From: Stenocarpella maydis
Taxonomy: Eukaryota > Ascomycota > Sordariomycetes > Diaporthales > Diaporthaceae
DNA: 64,000 bases
Assembly (NCBI GenBank): GCA_002270565.1
Contig: NQMI01000041.1
Location: 248,001-312,000 of the forward strand
Direction: 5' to 3'
Below, piece by piece: positions 1 through 11,872 of the stretch. Positions within the stretch are counted from its first letter, which is position 1. Each line of letters begins with the position of its first letter. The position numbers were made by a program, and so were the translations under genes. The notes under the pieces are model-generated. The model was not told the origin of the DNA. It did not search any database and was given only the letters and a program-made list of their open reading frames with translations.

Positions 1-1
1 C

Positions 2-1819
2 GAGTGCGACCATGACGGCTTTGACGACGAGCCCGAGCCACCCAAGCGCCTCAGACAGCTCACCCACCGGGGAATGGGAGCCCATCTTTTCCAGCGCCAG
101 CTGGGAGCCATGCCGCGCGCCGGCCGTTCTTACTTGTCGATGCCAGCATCCGACTGGCGCTCGGAGACGGCAAACTTCAGCTCAGGGCCGAGAGATGCCC
201 ACTACTGTGCTAGCCACGACGGCCTACCAAGATGCATCCCCTTTTGCACGGCCTCGTGCAATACGAACAGCCTCGTGGCCGTCGGAGACGAGGAAGGACG
301 TGTGCGCCTGCTTGATAGCTCCTCCAACGCGCGCTTCGACAGGATACACCTTTGCTTCCAGGTTCACGGCAACGCCATCATCGACATGGCCTTTTCCGAG
401 GACGACCAGCGCCTGGCAACAGCATCTGGCGACCAGAGTGGCAAGGTGGTCGATATGATGACCCAGACGCCAATCTCCATCCTGGGCCAGCATACCGCCT
501 CGCTGAAGCAGGTCCGCTTCCAGCCGGGCCAGTCGCAGGGCAATGTGCTGGCAACGTCAGGCCGCGACGGCAGCATCCAGATCTGGGACCTCCGCTGCAA
601 CAGCGGAGAGCCAGCCGTCATGAACCCATTCACCCTGGAGCGGGAGGCGGGCCTGCAGTTCACCACCATGCGCAAGCTCAGCACCGGCTGCGTCGTCAAC
701 TCCTTCTTCGGCGCCCACGAGGCCATGCCACGACACCAGACCCGCTCCGCCGGGCTGCTCGCCCCGACCACGACGTCCATCGATCACCAGCCAGACACGG
801 CATCCAGGGGAGAGGTGCCCGGCCGGATCAGCGAGGTCTCGGTGACGGTCCTGCAGTGGCTGCCCTCGGGCCGTGAGCACCTCCTCCTGTCGGGCTGCGA
901 GGCCGACGCGTCCATCAAGCTGTGGGACATCCGCTCCATCCACACCAGCCGCAGCCACCGCGCGCCCACGCCCCTCAGCTACACTGCCACGCCCGCCGCC
1001 CACACCAGCTGGCGGCACTTTGGCATCTCGTCGCTGACCCTGTCCACCAACGGCTCCAGGCTGTACGCCCTCTGCAAGGACAACACGGTCTACGCCTACA
1101 GCACCTCTCACATGGTCCTCGGCCCCGCGCCAGGTAGCTTGCCCGCTAAGCGCCCCAAGCACGCTCCCGCGGACGAGCTCCCCGCCCCTCTGTACGGCCT
1201 CCGCCACCCCAGCTTCCACGCCACCTCCTTCTACGTCAAGTCCGCCCTGCGGCCGCTGCGCGGTGGCCGGAGCGAGCTGCTGGCCGTGGGCAGCGCCGAC
1301 AACTGCCCCGTCCTGTTCCCCACCGACGAGCGCTACTTTGAGCAGGAGCTCGAGGCCGCCAAGCTGGCCCGCGACGGCAACAACCCCGACGCGACCTTGA
1401 CGTCGTCGTCCTTTTCCCGCGCGGCACTCTCTCGCAAGGGGTCCTTCGCTGCCCGCCCCGGCGGTGCTGGCGGCGGCAAGGTGGACGACATCCCCATCGT
1501 CCGCACCGTAGGCGGCCGGTATCTCGGGACGCCGCTGGTGCGCGGACACGAGAGGGAGGTCGGGTCCCTCTCGTGGACGTCCGAGGGCAACCTGGTCACC
1601 GTCGGGGACGACTTCATGGTGCGCTGCTGGTACGATGGCGACCGCAACGGGGACAAACCGAAGGACGGGGGCGAGGGGGGAGGCGAGGCGTCGGCCAGGC
1701 CCAGCGCGCGCGAGCTGAGGGTCAAGGGCGAGGGCGAGGGCCGGCGCTGGGGCTGTGGCTGGGCTGATGTCGGCTGTGACTGGGACGCCGACGAGGAGGA
1801 CCATGTTGGCGAGTGGTGA
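2..1819 (+). CDS. cdt2: Cdt2-like WD40 substrate receptor of CRL4 ubiquitin ligase (5' truncated)
   Basis: The reading frame is open from base 2, so the N-terminus lies outside the window; about 605 residues are visible without introns. WD40 blades are clear, including SGRDGSIQIWDLR (bases ~553-597) and ASIKLWDIRS (~912-939), and the last blade ends near VRCWYDGD (~1620). The two WDxR endings (WDLR, WDIR) are the DDB1-contact boxes typical of DCAF receptors. The early segment with VGDEEGRVRLLD and the GQHTASLKQVRF stretch fits the Cdt2/L2DTL family. Family knowledge: Cdt2 guides Cul4-DDB1 to destroy PCNA-bound proteins such as Cdt1 in S phase and after DNA damage. A low-complexity, acidic and Gly-rich tail follows the propeller. 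It is convergent with the heme oxygenase gene downstream. Another nuclear DCAF is possible; assignment to Cdt2 is by pattern only. Confidence 0.75.
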   Translation, partial: ECDHDGFDDEPEPPKRLRQLTHRGMGAHLFQRQLGAMPRAGRSYLSMPASDWRSETANFSSGPRDAHYCASHDGLPRCIPFCTASCNTNSLVAVGDEEGRVRLLDSSSNARFDRIHLCFQVHGNAIIDMAFSEDDQRLATASGDQSGKVVDMMTQTPISILGQHTASLKQVRFQPGQSQGNVLATSGRDGSIQIWDLRCNSGEPAVMNPFTLEREAGLQFTTMRKLSTGCVVNSFFGAHEAMPRHQTRSAGLLAPTTTSIDHQPDTASRGEVPGRISEVSVTVLQWLPSGREHLLLSGCEADASIKLWDIRSIHTSRSHRAPTPLSYTATPAAHTSWRHFGISSLTLSTNGSRLYALCKDNTVYAYSTSHMVLGPAPGSLPAKRPKHAPADELPAPLYGLRHPSFHATSFYVKSALRPLRGGRSELLAVGSADNCPVLFPTDERYFEQELEAAKLARDGNNPDATLTSSSFSRAALSRKGSFAARPGGAGGGKVDDIPIVRTVGGRYLGTPLVRGHEREVGSLSWTSEGNLVTVGDDFMVRCWYDGDRNGDKPKDGGEGGGEASARPSARELRVKGEGEGRRWGCGWADVGCDWDADEEDHVGEW

Positions 1820-2789
1820 AACATTATCACATTGGTGAACTGGGCTGCGGGCGGGCATGTTTTCTGTTGTTCCGGGCTCGCAGACTCTCGGAGAAGAGAT
1901 GATTGCACGCGCGTGTAACATGAACCTGCACTCTCTTGGAGACCAACCACCAAGTGGGCGCCGGCCCTCGAAGAAGGACGATATCACCTCCCGTGTTCAC
2001 TGAGGGCTTGCCCTCACTTTTGACCCGGTCACACGGTTCGACCAACCCCGTTTTGGCTGGTTGGTCGAGCACAGAAACACTTTTTGTTGGAAAGCAGTCG
2101 AAGCATCCCTTTTTTTTTTTTTTTTTTCCCCTGCCCCTTGTCGCATTGTAGCATTTTTCGGACCGGGGGAGGGGGGCCGCGGGGGAGTTCAAGGCATAGG
2201 GACAGGCGTATTTTTGTTGGACAACGGTTGGTTTTATTCTAATGGCTGACAAGGGGGGAGAGAGAGATATCAAGGCGGGGAGGGGCGGACGAGCACAGAT
2301 GATTGATTGCGTTGGTATGACTGATGGCATTCTGAGGTTGCTTGTAGGTGAATGACGCCGCACCCGGCAACCCGGAGTAAATAGCCGTGAGATAACCATG
2401 GTCCTTTTGGACCAGTTGATACATATATGCCCCGGAGTCAATGACGATTTAACAAAACTGTACTTTGACTGTAACACTGCTTGCACCGGCACATCGTAAC
2501 CCCATGTCATCGGGAGATCTGCTTTGACTGCTTGTTTATAGGTTCTCTATCCTACCTAGGTCCTCATCTATCCATGCCGGAAAAGGAGGTAACGTGGTAT
2601 CATCTATGCATGTCATGTATCCTGAAGCGGTTCCGGCTCGAAGTCTTCCGCCCGTGTCCTCATCACCGCTGTCAAAATAAGTACCCAAAAAAAAAACGCC
2701 AATATGCATCTAGTCTAATCCCTCACAGACAAAATGCAGTCCCCCATGCCCATGCCCATACCCATGCCCCTCGTGACGGAAAACTGGAA
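1820..2789. other. Intergenic region, convergent 3' ends
   Basis: This spacer separates the convergent Cdt2-like and heme oxygenase genes. It contains an 18-base T run (2110-2127) followed by a G-rich stretch, and one CCTAGG palindrome near 2555. Short open frames here are mostly low-complexity and show no family resemblance. Confidence 0.6.
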
Positions 2790-4457
2790 TTACCAGTCAA
2801 TCCCGGTGGTGGCGGTGGTGCCATCGCACCGGCGTACATACAGGTACATGGAGAAAACCGCGCAGGCGCCGAGTAGCACGGCCATGTTGGAGACAAGGGC
2901 GCACCGCGCACAGTAGTCGTGCAGCGCCCGCTCCATGCTCTCCCGCACCTCTGAGGTAGATGATGTCCCGGGGCGCTTTTCCCCCGCCGGTAGGGTGGGG
3001 CCCCGAAAGATGGGACACACCTGGGAGATCCGACCTATGCTGCTTTGCCTGTCGTTGTCGTCGTCGTCGGCGCCGTCGTAGCCTCCGACTCCGCGCCGTG
3101 CCGCCTTGACCTCTGTATCCGGGTGTGCATTGTCGTCGCTGTAGTGAACCGTCCGGAAGCCCTCGCCCGGCAGAGTCGCGTAGCGTGCGAGGGGTGCGTC
3201 GGCCTCGTATCCATGCGCGCTCGTACCGGCCCAGCCAGACGAAACAAATGACCCCTTAGTGCTCGTCGACGTCACGGTCGACCTCGCCGCCGACGGGGTA
3301 CTGGCCGTGACGGCGGAGGCGCCCGCGGCGCTGGGCCTCTTCATGGTCCTTAGGAGCCTCCCTTTGGCAACAGCGATGCTGTCTCTCAGCCGGGAGCCAA
3401 TGCCCGCCGGCTGCGAGTCGGCGGCCCTCATGGAATGGCGGCTGGGCCTCGCCTGCCGCGCGGGGCCCGCCCCGCTGCTGCAGATCTTGTCCAGCTGTCC
3501 CACCACCGCCTCTAGGTGGTTGAAGATGGCCATCGACTCTGCGACGATTTCGCGGCGCTCCGAGTCGGTGAGGGCCCGCTCCGCCTCGGAAAAGCGCCGC
3601 TTGAACTCGGCTTTGAGGTCCTTTGCCTTCTGCCGCGGGTTCTCGTGGCCGAGCGGGGTGTCAAAGTCGAGGAACGAGAGCGGCAGGGTTACCGAAGGGT
3701 CCTCCATGGCAAGTCCAGAACAACCCTCCAACGTCGAGCGGCGCCTCGGCTTGTCTGGCTCAACGGCGGGCTCTCTGGTACAAGGTATCATGCCCGGCCT
3801 CACGGGGTCCGGGATGGCCAGCCAGAAGTCGGCGCGCAGGTACATGAGCTCTGTGCGGATGTACGAGCCGCCGGACAATAGGGCAAGGTACAGGCTGTAG
3901 GCGTAGGCGAGCAGAAGGTGTGGGCTTTGGTCGACGGCCTCCTTAATGTGTGCAAGAAAAGCCCCCAGGGCGCCGGTGGTGCCTGCTGAGCGTATCTGCT
4001 CGTCCACGACGTGTGTCGGCCAGCCAGTCATTGCGCAGACATCAGCCTTTACACGGGCGGCGCGCAACATGTTGGGCCAGTACGCCGTCTCGAGCATACG
4101 CCGAGCATGCTCCGTGACTTGGGGTGGTGTTGATCCATGGCCGGGACCGGGTCCGGGACCGGTGGTATTGGTGGTGTTGTTGTTGTGAAAAGGATACAAA
4201 TAAGGCAGGGGCGCGATCTCGGTGTGGACGCCTATGATGTTCTGCCAGAGAGACTCGAAGGCGATGTAGACGGCGCCGATGTGCACTAAGCCGGTAATGT
4301 AGGCTGAGGGGTTGTCGGCCTGGGGCGGCACGGCGTGGGGCATGCGGTCGAGGACCAGCCTGTTGATCTTGGTGTGGCTTGACGCGATGGCAGTGTTAAT
4401 AGAGTGTGCCAGAGACCGGATCTCACCGTCAGGAGGTATTTGTGCGTTGTCTGCCAT
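2790..4457 (-). CDS. hmx1: Heme oxygenase-like protein with C-terminal membrane anchor
   Basis: An uninterrupted 555-residue frame. The N-terminal half has the helical heme-oxygenase fold signature of fungal HMX1 proteins: an early SSHTKINRLVL segment whose His28 is the likely proximal heme ligand, GLVHIGAVYIAFESLW, and later the distal-helix-like LLLAYAYSLYLALLSGGSYI. The middle (about residues 300-500) is a long polar, low-complexity extension rich in Ser, Thr and Ala. The last ~35 residues include a hydrophobic stretch (SNMAVLLGACAVFSMYLYV) followed by RR, which reads as a tail anchor facing the cytosol, as in ER-anchored heme oxygenases. Expected reaction: oxidative opening of heme to biliverdin, CO and Fe2+, used for iron recovery. 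The protein is longer than yeast Hmx1 because of the linker. Whether the catalytic Gly-rich distal helix is functional cannot be judged here. Confidence 0.78.
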   Translation of the reverse strand: MADNAQIPPDGEIRSLAHSINTAIASSHTKINRLVLDRMPHAVPPQADNPSAYITGLVHIGAVYIAFESLWQNIIGVHTEIAPLPYLYPFHNNNTTNTTGPGPGPGHGSTPPQVTEHARRMLETAYWPNMLRAARVKADVCAMTGWPTHVVDEQIRSAGTTGALGAFLAHIKEAVDQSPHLLLAYAYSLYLALLSGGSYIRTELMYLRADFWLAIPDPVRPGMIPCTREPAVEPDKPRRRSTLEGCSGLAMEDPSVTLPLSFLDFDTPLGHENPRQKAKDLKAEFKRRFSEAERALTDSERREIVAESMAIFNHLEAVVGQLDKICSSGAGPARQARPSRHSMRAADSQPAGIGSRLRDSIAVAKGRLLRTMKRPSAAGASAVTASTPSAARSTVTSTSTKGSFVSSGWAGTSAHGYEADAPLARYATLPGEGFRTVHYSDDNAHPDTEVKAARRGVGGYDGADDDDNDRQSSIGRISQVCPIFRGPTLPAGEKRPGTSSTSEVRESMERALHDYCARCALVSNMAVLLGACAVFSMYLYVRRCDGTTATTGIDW

Positions 4458-6610
4458 GAGGTATGTTTGTACTTGATGTGGAGAGGGCTGAGACTGTGTC
4501 TGTGTCTGTGGACCAAGAGTTCAAGACACGGCGGGGAGAATGTCTCGGCAGACCACGCGAGGGCGGTAGATATGGCGGGGCGAAGAGAGACAAGGCGGCA
4601 GTGGTGACATGCGTAGCCCAAAAGGAGTGGGCGACTGGCAATCTCGATGTGCGCCGTTGTGCCTCGTCCTTGTGTCGCCGGTGGTGGGACAGCAACACGT
4701 CACTGGAGTGCCGGGACCAAGACGACAGAGGTTGTTGGGAGGATCGGAGGAAGTGTGTTGGTCGTGGTGCTGTATGACATGGACGTAGGCATGAGAATGG
4801 CCAATGCTGTGCTCTGAAGACACAGGCCAGAGAGAGCAGTTGAACACGGAGTACACGAGGATATCTGCTGTCTGACGTTGCTCAAGACGGGCTAGATCAC
4901 GCAGTACTGAGGGAGTGAAGTTGAGGTCAGACAGGCGAGGAGGGGTGGGAAAGACAAAGAAGAGAGGGGGGGGGGGAGAAGAAGCCCAAGCCCACTGCAA
5001 ACGCGTCCACGCGAAGGATTAGTGCACATGTGAGATGGTTGGATATGTTAGTGATAACAATAAGAGAGAATGCGTGCGACCGACCCTCATTGCTTCCCGA
5101 ATTGTTTCAGCGGCTGAATATTCTGGAGACAAGGGGTGATTGGTGATTAGAGGACAGGACAAGGACATGGTAAAGGAAGGAGGAAGGCATGGAAGCCAGT
5201 AGTCTGGTCCGGGGAGTGGTTCTTGGACGGTCCAGACCGTCGGCGCCTTCATCACGGGGGAGGAAACGGGACCAAGACGGTAGACACCCCGATGAGGTAG
5301 TCCGAGAGGGTACCGACTCGGCTCCGAGGTGATCTCATTGTGCGCCACCGCCACCGTGGGAACATTTCCAAAGCCACACTGCCACGGCAGCTTTTGGGTG
5401 CTCATGTGCGTATACTCCGCAGTGTACACTAGAGCATAACAAGGAGGCAAATGAGGCTGGCTGCACGCATATGCATGCACGCGCGACCACTTGGCCCTGG
5501 CCCCTTGACCAGGCAGGCTGGCAGGTGGCGATTCTAAAAGTTCTGGAACCTGAACGGTTAGGCATCGCCCCACCGTCGATCGCCCTTGCCTATTCGGGCC
5601 TGCTGTCCCAGAATGAAGTCATCAGGAGGCGCCCTCTCGGTGGGGTTCGTCATAACCCTTGACTACCCAAGGTAGGTGCGTAGTGTACTCGGTGCTTTTC
5701 CAATTGCTTCTCTCACTTCTAACCCGTACAACGGCCGGAGTCTCGCAGCGTCAGTCCCAATGGTCCGGTGAGCTGAGCCTCTGCCAGCCTGAACATCTCA
5801 ATAGCCTCCCGCAACCTGCCCCAGATGTTGTCTTTAAAACCAAGGTCCCTGAGAGGTCACCCGTGAGCCAGGACTATAGATCCCTCCTAAGGGAGGAGGA
5901 GTAGTGTACGACTTGGAACATACAAGCCACGGGCCCGATTGCGATCTGGCATGTACTGTCCTAGAGTCCTTGTGCCCCGTCCAGGAATTCCATCCTGATA
6001 TTCCTGATGATGCGACTGGGACTGACTCCACGAACTGCTGCTGAGCACACCGACCATGAGAAAACACCCATTTTCCCGGATACCAAACCCCTTTTCTTAA
6101 CTGCTGCCACCATATCGATTCGGTCTGATACCTCACTTTTCCGAGCATTATACTATTTAAGTTTGGGAAGAATTGCCCCCCCCCCCCTTTTTATTTTATT
6201 TTATATGCTGACTTGCCCATTTGCTGGAAAGCTGCTGCCTCCTGTCCCGGACTACCAATCGCTCACTGCGGACCGGGTAATCGACTGCCCTTGTGTACTC
6301 CGTATAGGCACCGGTAATTCAACTACAGACACCATCCTCAACTCGCACATATTATAATTCCCGTTAAAAACGGGTTAGGGTTGATTACAAGAACATTCCC
6401 AATGGGACTGCCGAGAAGTTGATCACAAGGAGCGGCTTCTGTTGGGATGTCATACCCCTCACGCGGATTCCGTTAGTTTGTTTCTTCCCCAGGCATGCCG
6501 AATTCGAGGAGACCAATATAGCTCTGCTCCCAAGAGCGGTTGAAGAGCAACCCGAGGACTCGGAACTAGGACTTATACCTTCCAGCCTGGTGCCACGCAA
6601 CTACAAAAGC
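4458..6610. other. Intergenic region, no gene seen
   Basis: This region holds the upstream sequence of the heme oxygenase gene and then about 1.6 kb in which no open frame resembles a protein family. A C9-10 tract followed by T-rich sequence occurs near 6177-6200. Both flanking genes point away from this spacer, so it probably contains both promoters. Confidence 0.5.
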
Positions 6611-7813
6611 ATGTCGTCAGATTCAAACCCCAAAACGGCCCCAGCCTTCGACGCCTTGCCCCTGAGAGAAGGGGATCCCCCATATTCGGCCTGGGGGCTG
6701 TGGGGCGAGGACGACAACATTGGGACACTGGCATGTGTCTAACCATCTGTCACGCACACCATGGCTGCTGATTATTGCCAACAGAACTGGCTGTCTCCGG
6801 AGGTAGTAAGAGACGCAGCGACTGAGATACGCGAAGGATTGAGGTTTAGCTTGAAGTGAAACCACCCGTGAAAACCCCAGTGAGGCAGTCCTCTGACCAG
6901 ATTCACGTCTTCTGACATGTTCCACCCAAGCTGGGAGCTTGGACAGCCTGTGACGCCCTCGTATGCGAGGTACAAGGATGCTTTCGAGCATTCAATCAAG
7001 CCCATGGGGACCGTCGTGGATGACATGGTAGGGAAAGTCTCAGTCCGAAGTCCCAGGCCGGTGCATGAGTCCTGATTGCTTCCTTTCCAGATCACCATAA
7101 ACACTCAGCGAAGCACACAGTGGGACGGGCTGCGCCACTACGCATACCAAAAGGAGCAGCTCTGGTACAACGGCGCCACCCTGGACGACGTCACCGACGT
7201 CAAGACGCCAAGTCCGCGCCTGGGCATCAACTGGTGGCACAAGGCGGGAGGCGTCGCTGGCCGCGGGGTCTTGATCGATTACTGGTCACACGCGGTGGCC
7301 AAGGGAAAGCACTACGACGCCACGAGGACGCACGGCGTCACATACGACGACCTCATGGAATGCTTCAGATGGCAGCAGCAGCAGCAGCAGCAGTCCCCCG
7401 AGCCGCTGGAGCTCCGGCGCGGCGACATGCTCCTGATCCGCCTCGGGTTCCACGCGCGCTACTCGGAGCTGGGACCCGAGGAGGAGCGCGAGGTCGGGAG
7501 GGCGTGGCCGCCCGCCTTCTGCGGCGTGCACCAGGACGAGAGGCTGCTGCGGTGGCTCTGGGACTGCCGCGTCGCGGCCGTGGGAGGGGACACCCCCGCG
7601 TGGGAGTGCTTCCCGCCGGACCCGGAGGCGGGCTTCACGTTCCACGAGGTGCTCCTCGCCGGGTGGGGGTGCCCCGTCGCCGAGATGCTCTGGCTCGAGG
7701 ACCTCGCCGCGTCGTGCCGCGACCGCGGGCGGTGGACCTTCTTCCTGACCTCTGCCCCGCTCAATGTCCACGGCGGGGTGGCTAGTCCTGCGAACATGCT
7801 GGCGCTTGCATGA
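6611..7813 (+). CDS. Cyclase-family hydrolase (kynurenine formamidase-like fold)
   Basis: Four exons are proposed: 6611-6730, 6785-6855, 6901-7027 and 7091-7813, giving 346 residues with consistent phases. Family segments in order are YSAWGLWGEDDNIGTL, NWLSPEVVRDAATEIREG, STQWDGLRHYAYQ (metal-site region), GINWWHKAGGVAGRGVLIDY, GDMLLIRLGF and FCGVHQDERLLRWLWD. This matches fungal proteins of the cyclase family (PF04199), metal-dependent hydrolases of mostly unknown substrate. Intron 1 appears to be GC-AG (donor GCATGT at 6731), which joins IGTL directly to NWLSPE. Intron 2 is only 45 nt; without it the frame hits three TGA codons. A run of seven CAG codons encodes Gln7 in exon 4, absent from the usual core. 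Nearby genes give no pathway clue. If the two unusual introns are not spliced, this is a recent pseudogene. Confidence 0.72.
7373..7393 (+). repeat. (CAG)7 microsatellite within a coding exon
   Basis: Seven CAG units encode a glutamine run in the cyclase-family protein, between FRW and SPEPLEL. Being triplet-based, length changes would keep the frame. Confidence 0.9.
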
Positions 7814-9337
7814 GGAGTGGCTCTCGGCGCTGATTTCTTTTCTCTCCTCTTCTTTTTCCTCCCGAGCCTGATTGAGGTAGTAGTAGTATATCGTGTGCTT
7901 GAACCGTTATCTATAAACCGCACTGCTGCCTACTTCTGCGCCATACGGCTTTCTCCTGACTTGGCTCCAACTGCCACTATGAAACAGATTTGTGCCTCGA
8001 GCCAGACGGACCCCGGATCAGCACTGGAGGCGAGACACTTCAAATGTTACGACCGATCATCGCCCTCAACTACTAGTAGTCAATGTCCGCCCACTCAGCT
8101 TTTCAGAGCCGCCCACTTAGCTTTTAACATTAGCCTACATAATATGAATAATAAATATACGACTTATAATAATTTTCTATATTTTTAAACCCCTTTAAAT
8201 GACTTTGCTGGGAGCCCCTTTATGTACCTGAAGCAAGGGCCTTTACATGTCTCGAGGAAGCCCCTCCACGAAGGCCCTCCGTGAAGCCCCTCTAGCTATG
8301 GAAGATGCGAGGCGGCGAAGAAAGATCTCTTGCATAAATCATGCAAATCATGACTTCTTACTCGGGACACGTAGAGCGCCTTTCATCTGGGCGCGTGGAG
8401 GCCCTTTGAGGAGGGGCTCATGAAGTCCCTCTGGGTGTGTAGAGCGGCTTTATGGCGGGCTAATTTAAAGTTCTTTAAAGGTATAAGAAACTATACTAAG
8501 TTATATGATTATTATTTGTACTGGGCAGGCTAATGTTAACTGCCTGACTCCTTATGCAGTTTAAAGATTAGCAGGAAATAGTCCAGACCTGGAGTCCAAC
8601 CTTTGCCATAGAAACAAGCTCGACTATCTCGTAAGTAGGCAAGCGATATATACGCGACGTCTTGGAATTATGGAGAACATCAACACATTTCACGTCGTGA
8701 TCATGAGGCAAACGCGACTTGTGTCGGTCGTCCCTTTCGCATTTGCCGAGACCAGAAGAGGCAAGAAGCGTTGGAGATACCTAGGTATTGGGCTGAGAAT
8801 GCAGTCAGTGTAATTATCCTGACCATTTGTAGCAACCAGCGCCTAATATAATGTGCTACTTCCTCTCCAAGCCCCTCTCCAGCGAGACGGAAATAAACAG
8901 CGTTGGTATCGCGTTGCAACTTTCCTCTCTGGTACACGACATGGGTGAAAATGCTTATTTCGTCTGGGTATTGCTTAAGGTTTTGGCCCCTGGCTTCTAC
9001 GATCGGCTGTGCTGTCCGTGATTCCCGGCTGTGAGTTGTTGCACGAATTCCCCCGAAGCCCGATTGGATTGGGAGGAATACACTCAATGTTCTGCCGAGA
9101 TAGTCGCTTGAATATACCTAGCGATGCTTACCGAACCCCACAAATGCTCACATTGCAGCGATTGATAACTTGTGCGGCCATAAGTTATGCCGCTGATCGT
9201 GACCTCGGGTCCATGACGTCTTAATGTTCCATGCATGTAGCTGCATCCCAAGTGGCTTCCAAGGTTGTTATTTAACCGTGTTCTCCCCTCGCTCGATTTC
9301 GCTGACCTTTCTTCCAACATGCTCAAGTGCTGCGGCA
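7814..9337. other. Intergenic region with AT-rich islands and repeat relic
   Basis: No gene is supported. AT-rich patches at about 8130-8210 and 8460-8580 bracket the repeat relic described separately. A perfect 12-base palindrome ATACCTAGGTAT lies at about 8778-8789. Open frames between 8700 and 9220 have no recognisable content. Confidence 0.5.
8205..8458. repeat. Relic of dispersed ~23-bp tandem repeat, units in both orientations
   Basis: Units built around GGCCCTCC/CCTCTGGGT spaced about 22-25 bases recur. The left half (8214-8300) reads in one direction (CCCCTCCACGAAGGCCCTCC) and the right half (8378-8450) in the other (CATCTGGGCGCGTGGAGG). The same unit family is seen near 16.9, 44.2, 45.8 and 47.4 kb. 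Confidence 0.5.

Positions 9338-11872
<2,535 letters not shown>

Noticed and set aside
557..1987. 476-codon minus-strand frame opposite the Cdt2-like gene
   Set aside because: It mirrors a GC-rich WD40 gene, has a low-complexity Gly/Val/Arg translation and matches no family; it is a shadow frame.
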